Source: Heracleum sosnowskyi
Taxonomy: Eukaryota > Streptophyta > Magnoliopsida > Apiales > Apiaceae
Reading direction: 5' to 3'
Assembly: GCA_030848705.1 (NCBI GenBank)
Contig: CM061235.1
Span: 130,184,228 to 130,248,227 of the forward strand
DNA: 64,000 bases
Shown here piece after piece: positions 1 to 11,021 of this stretch. The notes under the pieces were generated by a model that did no database searches, was not told the DNA's origin, and saw only the letters and a program-made list of their open reading frames with translations. The translations under genes were made by a program, and so were the position numbers. Position 1 is the stretch's first letter. Each line of letters begins with the position of its first letter.

Positions 1-1933
1 AGAAGGGCTCTTTTGATTCAAGAATATGAACAATTTGATGCAAGACCAGAGCCTAACTGATCTATATGATAGATTTCTGACACTATTGAACAGTTTATCT
101 TTAGTTGACAAGGAATATGAAACTGAAGATTCAAACACCAAGTTTCTAAGAGCTTTACCTGAAGAAGGGGACACTCAGACCTCGATCATTAGACATCAGT
201 ATGATCTTAACACTGTGTCTCTTGATGAAGTCTATGGGATGCTAAGAACTCATGATCTTGAAGCCCAACAGAGAAAGAACAAGAAAAGCAGCAAGGCAAA
301 ATCAATCGCTTTGAAAGCAGAGGCTAAATCAAAAGGAAAAGCTATGGAGGTCTTTAGAAGTAAATCAAGAATAATTGAGTCAGATCCTGATGACTCTTCA
401 TCAGATACTGATGGCAATCCTGATGCCAATACTGATGATGATTCTTCTGACTCAGACATGGAAGAGATGGTTGCTATGATTGTCAGAAACTTCAGAAGGA
501 TGAAGTTCGGGAAGAATAGAAGACAAGGCAACTTTCAGAAAAAGGCTTTCAACTCAAACAAAGATAAGTATATCAAAAAGGACAGCAAGGGTAGCAAATT
601 TGACAAGTCAAAGGTTATATGCTACAAGTGCAATGGTATGGGTCACTTTGCTTCTGAGTGCAAGAAGACAAAGGCACTTATCACATCAAGCAAGGATTGG
701 ATGGACTCTTCCTCAGAATCTGATATTGAGGTGGTCAACTATGCTCTAATGGCCAACACTGATGTAATTTCTGCTCCTGATGATAAGGTACTAAATACTA
801 TCTTTGATTTTGATACTGATAATACTTCTGAGTTAAGACGTTTTCTAAAGTCTTTACATATTAGCTTTAGAAGTCAAACTGCTGAAAATACTATGATCTT
901 ATCTGAGATGTCTGAACTTAGAAAAAGGAATGATATATTAGAAGCTGAATTTTCTCGTATGCAAGAAGTACAAAAAGAATGTGATAATGCGAATCACATG
1001 TATTTAGAGATGAAATCCAAATGTACTGCTCTTGAAAAGGAACTTGAAAATGCTAATGAGAAAATCAGAACCTGGACAGACTCTGGTAGGAAATTTCATG
1101 AGATTAATACCTCTAAGAATTGGAAAGAGTGTCTAGGATATAAGTCAGATGAGGATAAGAAATTGAAAGAGAAAATTGTCATTGATGAGACAGTCAGTCC
1201 AAAGACCTATAGACATGTTTTAGATACAACCAAATCTAAGATTACTCCTGTTAATTTTGTTTTTGGTAAGGATTCCAATTCTACTTTTGAAAAAGGATCT
1301 ACTTCTACTCAAGGAATTAAAATTATAAAGTTTAAACATGTCATGAATAAAGTCACTAAGAATGTAGGTATATTGTCTCATAAACAGCTTAAGGATAAAA
1401 TCTGTGAGGTGACAGATAAGAAAAAGGAAGCTACTGTTAAGAAAAACAGGAATGATAAAGTTGGGATCAATAAAGAGAATGGTTACAAATATATCCCAAA
1501 TGCACCTAGAAAGTGTTGTTTTAACTGTGGTAACTCTAATCATCTTGCTATTGATTGTAAGAAGAGTAAGAAGAAGATTGCTGATATTTCTAAGTCTGAT
1601 GTTAGGAATAGATCAGTATTTTATAAACCACAGAAGTCCTGTTTTCATTGTGGTAGTATATGGCATTCTATTTATACTTGTAAAGATTATCATGAGTTGT
1701 ACTATAACTTTTATGATCCATTGCCTAAAGTTGATAAAAATAGTGCAAACTCTGGTAGCATTAAGAATGTCAAGTTGGAACATGCTTTTGTTAATACTGA
1801 TACTGACAAAGCAAATCCTGATGGAGTAAATCATGTCAGGACTGCTAAGGTCAGAAAGTCTTCTGCTGTGAAAGTTAATAAATTGCATGGAAAAGGAACC
1901 CAACAAGTATGGGTTCCTAAATGTTCTAACTAG
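1..1933 (+). pseudogene. gag: E1 gag, partial and frameshifted
   Basis: Copia-type capsid/nucleocapsid protein, entering from the left edge. Frame 1 reads gag-like sequence to about position 57, where it meets a stop. The homologous reading continues in frame 2 from about position 45 onward, so a one-base indel lies near 45-56, and the ATG at 26 is not the true start. Frame 2 stays open to 1933 (635 codons from position 26). Three CCHC zinc knuckles are visible: CYKCNGMGHFASEC near residue 199 and two more near residues 497 and 538. Extra knuckles in a long gag are typical of Sireviruses. Asp/Ser-rich stretches around 384-460 carry the ATCCTGA word. It ends in WVPKCSN just before the pol frame opens. 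Confidence 0.85.
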
Positions 1934-1955
1934 TGTGTTTCTATTCTGATTGCAG
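1907..1955 (+). promoter_or_regulatory. candidate splice sites at the E1 gag-pol junction
   Basis: A GTATGG donor-like site at 1907 lies at a gag codon boundary. A CTAAC branch-like sequence (1926-1930) and a T-rich stretch lead to TTGCAG ending at 1955, immediately before the pol codon GGT at 1956. Using both sites would join gag to pol in frame and remove the gag stop. The 49-nt interval is shorter than usual plant introns, so the acceptor may instead pair with a donor further upstream. The same arrangement occurs in E2 at 39946-39983. Confidence 0.4.
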
Positions 1956-4900
1956 GGTAAAAAGAAAAATGTGTTAGTCATGGATAGTGGATGTTCTGTG
2001 CACATGACTGGAAACAAAGCCTTGTTATCAGAATATGAGGAAAAAGCTGGCCCAACTGTGTCTTATGGAGATGGCAACATTGGACAAACTTTGGGATATG
2101 GCAATATAATCATTGGAAATGTCATCATTGAAAAAGTAGCTCTAGTGAAAAGATTGAAACACAACTTGTTGAGTATTAGTCAAATCACTGACAGAGGTTA
2201 TCATGTCAACTTCTATTCCACTCATTGTGAAGTAGTCAGTAAAACAACAAGCAAGATAGCACTGACTGGCTACAGGCATGGTAACATATATGAAGCCAAC
2301 ATTCAATCAAATACTGATGACTCCCCTACCTGTCTGATCAGTAAAGCTTCAGTAGATGAAAGTTGGAATTGGCACAAGAAGCTTTCTCATCTCAACTTCA
2401 GCAATATCAATGAGTTGGTTAAGAAAGATTTAGTGAGAGGATTACCAAAAGTGTTATATACTCCTGATGGACTCTGTGATGCATGTCAGAAAGCAAAACA
2501 AAGAAGGACATCATTCCAGAGTAAATCAGAATCCTCTATTTAAGAACCATATCACATGCTACATCTTGATCTATTTGGTCCAGTCAACATCATGTCCATC
2601 AGTAAGAAAAGGTACACTCTTGTAATTGTTGATGAATATTCTAGATTCACCTGGGTGTATTTTCTGCACAGAAAAGATGAGACTCCTGAAGTTCTGTTGG
2701 ATCATGTGAGAATGATTGAGACAACCACAAAGTACAAAGTCAAGATACTGAGAAGTGATAATGGTACTGAATTTAAGAATTCAAAAATGGAAGAGTTCTG
2801 CAAGTACAAAGGAATCATTCAACAATTCTCTGCTCCTTGCACACCTCAGCAAAATGGAGTAGTTGAAAGGAAAAATAGAACTCTTATTGAAGCTGGCAGA
2901 ACTATGTTGGAAGAAGCAAACTTACCTACATATTTCTGGGCAGAAGCAGTCAACACAGCATGCTACACTCAAAATCTCACATTAATAAACAGGCATGGTG
3001 TTACTCCTTATCAGTCACTCAAGGAGAAGAAACCAAGTCTGAAGCATCTGCATGTGTTTGGCTGTAAATGTTTTGTTCTCAGAACTCATCCTGAACAACT
3101 AGGGAAATTTGAAACAAAGGCTGATGAAGGAATTTTCATAGGCTATCCTGCATCAAGAGCCTTCAGAGTTTTTAATTTGAGGACAAGGACTGTCATGGAG
3201 TCAATAAATGTATCTTTTGATGACAAGAAGATTGCTGGAATCAATGAAGACTCTCATGATAGATTGATTTTTGAAAATGAAGCTACCAAGGAACCTGAGG
3301 AAAGTGAATCAGATCTTGTCCATACATCAGATCCTGATGGGTCACCAAATCCTGATGACACACCAGATGCTGATGGTGCAAATACTGATGATTCAATCAA
3401 TAGTGATACTTCTAGTAGTGCTAATGTTGAGGGGGAGCAACAACATTCTACTACAAGTTCAGAGTCAAATCAATCATCAGGACAGAATTCTTCAGATACA
3501 GATTCAAGTGATGATCCTGATAACTTATCAGGAGGACATAGCAATAATTCAGGGGGAGCTTCAAGACAAGCAAGTTCTTCAAATCAAAATAACACCAATC
3601 CAGGGAGAGCATCTACGTCAAGAAACAATTTCACACCAGCAAGGAAATGGACTGCAAGTCATACTCCTGATTTGATCATTGGGGATCCTGATGCAGGTGT
3701 TCAAACAAGAAGTGCAACTCAAAATGAATGTCTATACAATAACTTTCTATCCAAGGAGGAGCCAAAGAAAGTTGAAGATGCACTTAAAGATGCTGATTGG
3801 GTTACTGCAATGCAAGAGGAACTGAATGAATTTGAAAGAAATGAAGTCTGGAAACTAGTACCAAGACCAAAGAATAGATCAATTGTTGGTACAAAGTGGA
3901 TTTTCAAGAACAAGACTGATTCTGATGGAGTAATAATCAGAAACAAAGCAAGACTAGTTGCAAAGGGGTATTCTCAACAAGAGGGAATTGATTATGATGA
4001 AACTTTTGCTCCTGTTGCAAGACTAGAAGTCATCAGGATATTTCTTGCTTATGCAGCACATAAGAAATTCAAGGTTTTCCAGATGGATGTTAAAAGTGCT
4101 TTCTTAAATGGAGAACTGGAGGAAAAAGTCTATGTTGAGCAACCTCCTGGTTTCATTGATCCTAAATATCCAGATCATGTCTACAGATTGGATAAGGCAC
4201 TTTATGGACTAAAACAAGCTCCAAGAGCATGGTATGAAACTTTAGCTCTATTCTTACTGGAAAGTGGATTCAAAAGAGGTGCTATTGATAAAACTCTATT
4301 TTATTTGAATCATGGTAAGGACTTGTTGTTAGTTCAGATTTATGTTGATGATATCATTTTTGGGTCAACAAACAATAAGCTTTGTGAAAAGTTTTCCAAG
4401 CTTATGTAGTCAAGATATCAAATGAGCATGATGGGAGAAATGAGTTACTTTCTTGGTCTTCAAGTTAAACAGACTGATGAAGGGATTTTTATCAATCAGT
4501 CTAAATATACAAGGAATTTATTGACAAGGTTTAACATGCAAGATAGTGCTCCTGCTACAACTCCCATAGCTACAGCTACCAAACTTGATCCTGATCAAGG
4601 TGCTGAGGTAGATGTAACTCACTACAGAGGAATGATTGGCTCTTTATTGTATCTCACTCCAAGTCGACCAGATATCATGTTTGCAACCTGTCTGTGTGCA
4701 AGATTTCAAGCAAAACCTAGAGAACCCCATCTGATTGCAGTCAAAAAAAATTTCAGATATCTAAAAGGCACTTCTTCACTTGGCCTTTGGTATGCAAGGG
4801 AATCAGATTTTGGGTTGTGTGGTTATTCAGATGCTGATTTTGTAGGATGCAAAATAGACAGGAAAAGTACTTCAGGAAGCTGTCAGTTTTTGGGTGGAAG

Positions 4901-5288
4901 ACTAGTTTCATGGTTCAGTAAAAAGCAAAAATCCATTTCCACTTCAACTGCAGAAGCTGAGTACATTGCTGCAGGAAGTTGTTGTGCTCAGATAATGTGG
5001 ATGAGAAATCAGTTGTTAGATTATGGCCTGTCATACTCAAAAATCCCTATTTATTGTGATAACCAAAGTGCTATTGCAATGACAGGAAATCCAGTTCAAC
5101 ATTCTCTTACTAAACACATCAGTATTCGATATCACTTCATAAGAGAACAAGTTCTGGAAGGAACAATTGAACTTCACTTTGTTCCTACTGATCAACAACT
5201 AGCTGATATATTCACCAAGCCACTACCTGAAGCTACTTTCAATAAATTGGTGAATGAACTTGGAATGATGAACTTTGAGAATTTCTGA
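1956..5288 (+). pseudogene. pol: E1 pol (PR-IN-RT-RNase H) with two in-frame stops
   Basis: One frame, open from 1950, runs to 5288 except for TAA at 2541-2543 and TAG at 4407-4409. Domains in order: aspartic protease (DSGCSVHMTG near 1983), HHCC zinc domain (about 2370-2500), integrase core with LDLFGP, RSDNGTEF and QQNGVVERK supplying D, D and E, an Asn/Ser/Asp-rich spacer (about 3290-3680), reverse transcriptase with YVDDIIFG (about 4340), and RNase H with SDAD, AEAEY and CDN. The TAG replaces a Gln codon that E2 keeps, consistent with C-to-T change at methylated cytosine. Apart from the stops the gene is full length, so decay is recent or mild. Confidence 0.93.
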
Positions 5289-5307
5289 GGAAAACTATAG
5301 AGAGGAA

Positions 5308-5414
5308 ATCCTGATAACTGTCAAATCCTGATGGTTATTCAGAAAGGTATGTTTTCTTTGATCAAATCCTGATAGGATGCAATCCTGACAGGAAGTCAAC
5401 TGGTCAAATCCTGA
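5308..5414 (+). repeat. cluster of five ATCCTGA words just after E1 pol
   Basis: Exact ATCCTGA occurs at 5308, 5325, 5366, 5382 and 5408, all in the same orientation, starting 20 bases after the pol stop in non-coding sequence. The word is also frequent through the E1 body (see findings). E2 has a matching cluster of its own word just after pol (36342-36505). Confidence 0.85.
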
Positions 5415-5821
5415 TGCTCAGATATTGAAGCTGGTATGAAAACCAGAAGTTCTAAGACAATTTGTCAACAACACTCCTGGTAAACTATGACAAATAAGAT
5501 CATTACTTAGTCTTTGATTAAGTTATTAAGTCTTAATTTTCAATTGCAATTATATTTTTGTCAGCGATTACTATTCGTTATATTATGTATCAAATGCAGT
5601 GTTACTAACAAATTGTGCAGGAAAAGTAAGAAGGACAAGAACAATTGAGCAAATTGATAGTTTTCATTAAATCTTGAAGATTCATTACAAATGAAAATGG
5701 AAATTACATATTCTTTTCCTAGTCTACTTTTCTACTCAGGAACACGTGCCCTTCAAATAAGCATGAACGCTCCTGAGCAGCTTCACAATCCATCAGGAAT
5801 GGACTGTCTCTTGTTCCATCC
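5415..5821 (+). other. E1 non-coding region after pol
   Basis: AT-rich sequence between the word cluster and the antisense ORF. No sense ORF is convincing. The downstream end of the antisense transcript would lie here. Confidence 0.5.
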
Positions 5822-6202
5822 TTAAAGGACAAGAAGAGGAGCTGATTCACTTGAAGGCGGATCGTCACTGTGACCACCGGGACTCTTCCGTGCCTCCAAC
5901 TTGCATGACATACAAGCATCACGGATTCTCTTCTTTCTTTTCTCAAGCTCTTGGTTGAGCTCCTCATCCTCTTCATCATCCTCATCCTCTTCATAGATGA
6001 GGTTATCAAGCGGATTCCAGTCCGGATTGGCTTGCAGGAAGTTGTGCCAAACCACATCAAACATTGCGTTAACAAATGCTTCATATTCCTGAGGGTCAGG
6101 AACTGGTTGTGGCTCAATCTCAGCAAGAGCCTTCTCCATCTCTTGCCATATGATATCGAGCTCAGCATCAGGTAAGTTGTTTTGTTGTTGGTTGGCAGCC
6201 AT
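5822..6202 (-). CDS. antisense ORF between pol and 3' ORF of E1
   Basis: A 126-aa ORF on the strand opposite to the element, with ATG at 6202. The product is acidic in the middle (EEDEDDEEDEE near residues 71-81), followed by a basic KRKKR patch and a C-x2-C pair, and a Pro/Ser-rich tail. No known domain is recognised. Additional ORFs, some antisense, are known from plant LTR retrotransposons. A TATAAAAT-like sequence lies about 95 bases upstream, which would suit an independent transcript. E2 has no equivalent ORF in its 540-bp pol to 3' ORF gap. Its function is unknown; captured host sequence or an antisense regulator are both possible. Confidence 0.55.
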   Translation of the reverse strand: MAANQQQNNLPDAELDIIWQEMEKALAEIEPQPVPDPQEYEAFVNAMFDVVWHNFLQANPDWNPLDNLIYEEDEDDEEDEELNQELEKRKKRIRDACMSCKLEARKSPGGHSDDPPSSESAPLLVL

Positions 6203-6292
6203 TGAAAAACAAGGAAGGTGAAATATTTTCGTAAGTTTTTCTCTGGAGAGGGTTTGTGTTTTAATAGATAGATGATGTTCTGTTTAACAGTT

Positions 6293-6302
6293 CTATTTTA
6301 TA
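6293..6302 (-). promoter_or_regulatory. TATA-like box upstream of the antisense ORF
   Basis: On the minus strand the sequence reads TCTATAAAAT, about 90-100 bases before the antisense ATG at 6202. The position fits a plant pol II core promoter with a short leader. It is supported by pattern only. Confidence 0.35.
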
Positions 6303-6452
6303 GAGAATGTGTGTTAAGGATGTAGGTCATTTTATCAATATCGAGGCGACTGTTCAGTTTCTCATAATTACTTTGCCTCGGTAATTGGCAAGAATGGTTA
6401 CATGGGTATTATGCTACTTGTTTTGTAATCATTTTTAAAAAAAACAGCACTT

Positions 6453-6526
6453 ATCAGGATTATCAAAATAAATTTTGTTTTCTTAAATAAAATTTTATTT
6501 TACTTCATATTTTTTTTAATCCTGAT
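6453..6526. repeat. inverted pair of E1 words before the 3' ORF
   Basis: ATCAGGAT at 6453 and ATCCTGAT at 6519 form an inverted pair 58 bases apart in an A/T-rich leader, 65 bases before the ATG of the 3' ORF. This is the only exact antisense copy I found in the E1 body. Confidence 0.6.
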
Positions 6527-6592
6527 AAGGCAAATGGTTTCATAGAAAATGCTTTTATTCCTGATGAGGTTAGGTTTTTCTTACATAGGAAA

Positions 6593-9500
6593 ATGCCTAC
6601 TCGTTATGGTTTAATTTCTAATGCTATGGGGCAAGGCCAATCACACCTTGTTCCTAACCCAAGCATTCATCCTAAACAGTCTAAACAGTCAACTGCCACC
6701 TCTATTGTCTCTCAAAAGACTTTAGTTGTAAAAGCAAAGAAGTCAGCTAGAACTGATGTGTCAGGAAAACAATCAGGTTCAAAGGATTTTTCCTCTGCAC
6801 CACTCAATAAAAGGAAGTTACAAGGGGGTGTACAAGGGGTACTGGTGAAGAAAGCTGCAAAGGGAGGAGAGGCTGTTTTCGTTAAAAGAAAGTTAGTACT
6901 CAGGGATGAGACTGATTCAGAGGATGACTTACCTATATCCTCTGTGATGAATGTGAATAAGGAAGTTGCTGATACTGCTACTGCAGCTGTGGTTCCATTG
7001 TCTACACCACAGAAGAAAAGGAAGTTATCAAAAAGCAGGTATCATATTACTTTAGAAAAGAAGCAGGATACTGATGTACATGACACTTCTATTCTGAATG
7101 AGCAATCAGTTTCTACTGCTCAAGCAAATCCTGTTGTTAGTATTCCTGATGCTGCACTAAGTCAAGTGGTTAATATTTCAGACTCTCCAGCACAGGACTC
7201 TCCAACAAAAAGACATGTTGATATTTCATGGGAGAAGTATGGTGCTGCTGCTTCCAATCTTGGGATAAAACATCCAATAGAAAAGCTAAGGAAAGCAAAA
7301 GAGTTAGTCTATCAGAGACAGAAGAAACTGAAAGGATCAAGCCCACAAGAACCTGAACCTCAAAGTGATTCAGCAGCTCTTTCTGATGATCCAGCCACAC
7401 AAGAACTACTCAATCAAAGTTTGAGTGAAGGCTTAGCTAGTGGAATGATCCCACAAGAACCATTTTCTCAAAGGGAGAATGCAGACATCAACATTCCAGC
7501 TACACAAGAACTATCTTCTCAAAGTGAAGATGCAGGCCAAGCTACAGTTTCTGAGAAATTTCCTGACAATGCTCAAGGGATTTCTGGTGCAGATGAAGTT
7601 CAAAGATTGGTCGAGGACACTGTCAATGAGGGTAGCACACAAGAACCTTTGACTCAAAGTGTTGAAGAAGCTTCTGAACCTCAAGCTCCACAAGAACCAT
7701 TGGTAGCAAATACTGATGCAAGCATATCAAATCCTGACGGTGTTCATCCTGACGCTAGTGGTGCTCCTGATGTTGAACCTATCCTGATACAGCCACTTCG
7801 TTCAAGACCAGTGGATCATCCTATCACAGATTCACAGGATAAAATGAACGGTATAGCTATTCCTGATCCTGATGATACTCATGGTGCTGATGATGATGAC
7901 TCTGATGATAGTGATGATGATGAGAATTGAAAATAGAAGGAATAGCTTGCTACAACACTCAAAATTAGTCTTGGAACTAATTTTGGTTCATCAAGTACAT
8001 ATATGGTTGACAAAGCTTCCACTGTGAAAGATCAGAGACAAGATTTTTCTATTCCTTCCTTTAATCCTGCTGAGGCACTTAGACAGAATGAATGGAACAA
8101 TTCATGGCACAGATCTATTGAATCTGTAAGTTATTCTTCTGCTTTGGAATATGCCTATGATGCAGTGAAATCTATAGAGAATCAAGACTTGATGAATCAT
8201 TTGAAGGCTACAACTCTGTTATCCAAAAGCCTAAAAAGTGAGATTGATTCTATCAAGAACTCAACTGAGTTGGTGAGGAATGATATTTCTCAAAGTTTTA
8301 CAAAGGTGCCTACTGCTTTTCAGCTAAGGGTAGTAGAATCCCAATGAAATCTGTTATTTCTGAACAAACCTCTATCAACAGAAGGATTGATTCTCTGGAT
8401 ACTAAGGTAACTGACATTCAAGCCTCTCTTTCCTTAATTTTGAATTTATTGTCAAATCCTGATGTCAAAAAGGGGGAGAAGGTTAGTCAGACAAAATGCA
8501 CACCTGATCTAGTATTAAGGAATAATGATGATGATACTGGAGATGATGGTTGTGACAAAGTGATACAAGGAGAAACCTCTGATGCTGCTGTTATGAAGTC
8601 TACAATTCAAACTACACAAAGTCAAACAACGCAGTCAACTCATGTTTCTGATTCTGGAGTTAAGACAGTAAGAACGTTGGTGCAATCTCATATCCTGACG
8701 GAAGAACAAATCCTGACACCTGGTCATGGACATACTCTTGCTACAATTCCTGAAGGTGATGAAGATATTTTTATTGATAATCCTGAAGATGCATCAAATT
8801 TATTCCAGAAGTTTTCTACAAAAGATGGCAGAATTGTTACTCTATATCACACTGATAAAAGAGTTCAACAATTATTTGCAAGAAAAGCACTCTCTGCAGC
8901 AAGTGAAGAATATCCTGATCTCTCACATGAAGAATTCTTAAGACAATAGAGAGAAATGATGGAAAGCTTTAATAACCCTGTTTCTGCTAGAGGTAGAGGA
9001 AGCAGAGGTAGGAGAGGAGCTAGAAGAAGTAGAAGAGGTTCTTCAACTCAAACAATAACTAGACAGACAAGGTCTAGAGGGTTAAGAATTGAAGAAATTC
9101 CTGAACCTATTCAAACTCTAGTAGTTCCTGACAGATCTACTTTTGGTGATGATGGAAATATTGAAGAAGAACCTGAATTGAGAAGAAAATCAAGAAAATC
9201 AACTCTCTGCAATACAAATCAAATTGAAGAATCTAATCCTGATGTTGTTCCTGATAATATTCAAGATCCTGATGATTCTGAAATTATGCAAGAGATTGAT
9301 TTGATAATTTTATCTACTGTGGTTGATTTTCACAACAAGGAAGTAGATGAAGAAGAAGAAGCCAGGAGAAGTGAAATTACAAGATCAACAAATATAGATT
9401 TCAATCTCTATGTACAAAGGCTTAAACTCTCAAACAGAAGAGTGTGGAGGAACCCAAGCAGAGAAAGAAGCTATGCCTTTGAAAAGGAAAAGGATAAGAA

Positions 9501-10335
9501 GTGGAAACATATTAGTACACTGAGGTGTGATACACTTATCAATTTTCAGTATGGAGGAATTATTACAAGCGCTTCAAGTGTTGTTGATTTATCTGAGATG
9601 GTTAGATCAAAAGCACTTTGGTTAAAGATATTTTAAAATCTGAAGCAATTGACAAGTAATTCAAGAGGAGGTATTGGACACAGGGATGCTGAATATCTAA
9701 ATATGTCATATGTTGATCCTTACTCCTTAACTGAAATTGGAGGTACTTTAACTTCTGAAAACCTGAACAATTTACTAGCTGTTGATATAGTTATAGATTG
9801 TCATGATGGTTTTGACAAGAAAGAAAAGCTTCTGTACTTCATGAAAGATGGTAGTGTGAAGATTTTATCTATTCAAGATCTGCTGATGAAAACTACACAG
9901 GAACTGAAATATGTTCATTATCTTTTGAGATCGAAGAATCAAATGTGCAAGGAATGGAGTGACATGATTTTGTCAACAATAAGAAGAAGACTGGATGGAA
10001 ATAGTAATTTCAATGGTAATTATACTCCCATGTACTTAAATCAAAGAGGTCAGGATGTGGAAATGCAAAGGGGTACTGCTGTTAAAGAAGTAACTTTTGG
10101 CATGACTCAACTTACTCTCAATCCTGATGGGAAGGAAATTGCTTATCTTTTGCTTGAAGAGCATAGTCTTCAGATAAGCTCCATATTGAATCTCAGAGCA
10201 GCTATCTACCAGATTAATGAGGAAGATGAAGAACTCAGAAATCTTAAGGAAAGACTGATTCAAATTCTTGAAGAAAAAGAAGAAAATTTGTTATCCAACT
10301 TCTTGAAGATGAATCTGTTCTATCAAAGAATTTAA
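6593..10335 (+). pseudogene. E1 3' ORF (Sirevirus env-like/unknown protein), broken
   Basis: A run of open segments in the element sense: 6593-7930, 8003-8347 (same frame), then 8344-8949, 8956-9636 and 9649-10335 in a second frame. The simplest view is one long ORF of about 1240 codons broken by stops near 7928, 8947 and 9634 and a frameshift near 8340. The first part is rich in Ser, Gln, Pro and Asp with repeated PQEP/TQEL-like units. A predicted coiled coil (about 8344-8450) is followed by a KKGEK motif. Then comes an RG-rich basic patch (about 8980-9050) and a Leu-rich C-terminal part. The order coiled coil, KKGEK, Leu-rich tail matches the intact E2 protein (31642-36075). I see no clear membrane segment, so calling it an envelope protein is not supported. 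Confidence 0.7.
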
Positions 10336-10433
10336 ACAGATAAGTTATTGTTGCAGATACTGTACATTTTGTATATATGTTTTTGACATCATTGAATCTT
10401 AGGAATCTATACTTTATTTCACAAAGTATGATA

Positions 10434-10444
10434 TTGGGGGAGAT
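10434..10444 (+). other. polypurine tract of E1
   Basis: TTGGGGGAGAT lies directly before the TG of the 3' LTR. The same eleven bases precede the E2 3' LTR. Confidence 0.9.
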
Positions 10445-10465
10445 TGTTAGATCAGAATTCAATGA

Positions 10466-10591
10466 TCGTCAGGAGCTAGACTCAACTGATCAGGATTGCT
10501 GACATCATCAGGATTGCATGCTCGTCAGGATCAAGATACATATCAGGACTGAGATCAGGATTGATCATCAGGACTGGAAGCTGATCAGGAT
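10466..10591 (-). repeat. U3 cluster of the E1 word in reverse orientation
   Basis: TCAGGAT occurs at 10490, 10508, 10525, 10555 and 10585, with TCAGGAC at 10543 and 10568 and TCAGGAG at 10469. All point opposite to the copies in the E1 body. The position upstream of the TATA box suits protein-binding sites in the LTR promoter. Confidence 0.8.
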
Positions 10592-10808
10592 TCCTACTTC
10601 GAGTTATATTTGGAGTCTAGTTAAACATGGAAGTTTATTCTGTCGGTTCCTGGTTTGTAGAATGTAGCTATCAATTATGGATAGGTTTCAATCTTTGTAA
10701 TTGATTAGGACTTATCATTGATAGAGAAGCTGTGTAGTATATAAACACAGTTTTGGTTTCGATTTATGTACGTGAACATAATCGAATATTTGTGAATCAA
10801 GATAGAAG

Positions 10809-10884
10809 CTCTCAAGAACATAGAATTTCTTGAGAGAGTTTTTGTAAGCTAGCAGCTCTCAAGAACATCAGAATTTCTTGAGAG
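10809..10884 (+). repeat. duplicated hairpin in the E1 LTR
   Basis: CTCTCAAGAA pairs with TTCTTGAGAG across an 8-base loop at 10809-10836, and again across a 9-base loop at 10856-10884. Both are 10-bp perfect stems downstream of the TATA box, so they would lie in the transcript leader. A related stem (CTCAAGAAAA/TTTTCTTGAG) occurs in the neighbouring LTR at 11414-11441. Confidence 0.75.
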
Positions 10885-11021
10885 AGTTTGTAACAGTTTT
10901 ATATCAAATTTAATAAAGCTGTTATCTTTCTTTCATATTTGTGATATATACATTAAGAAGTCGATTATCTTATACTATTGTATTCAACCCCCCTTCTACA
11001 ATAGATTATTACTGGGCAACA

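Larger units (their letters stand above)
1..11021 (+). mobile_element. E1: Sirevirus-like Ty1/copia retrotransposon, 5' end outside window
   Basis: Gag with CCHC knuckles is followed by protease, integrase, RT and RNase H in copia order, then an antisense ORF, a long 3' ORF, a polypurine tract and one 3' LTR. The 5' LTR, PBS and start of gag lie left of the window, so the full element exceeds 11 kb. The sense ORFs all carry breaks: a frameshift near position 50 in gag, two nonsense codons in pol, several stops and a frameshift in the 3' ORF. E1 cannot therefore move by its own proteins. Its organisation and PPT match E2 (30440-43520), so both belong to the same broad lineage but are diverged. 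Assignment to Sireviruses rests on layout and protein motifs, not on a tree. Confidence 0.93.
10445..11021 (+). repeat. 3' LTR of E1
   Basis: Starts TGTTAG after the PPT and ends in GGGCAACA. The end was placed by comparison with the E2 LTR end, which shares the TATTCAACCCCCC-TTCTACAAT stretch followed by a short GGG-x-AACA terminus. A TATAAACA box lies at about 10738. The 5' LTR is outside the window, so neither LTR divergence nor the target duplication can be checked. Confidence 0.8.

Noticed and set aside
5719..6168. 149-aa minus ORF overlapping the antisense ORF
   Set aside because: It is a frame shadow of the 126-aa ORF, with Arg/Met-rich composition and a poorer start context.
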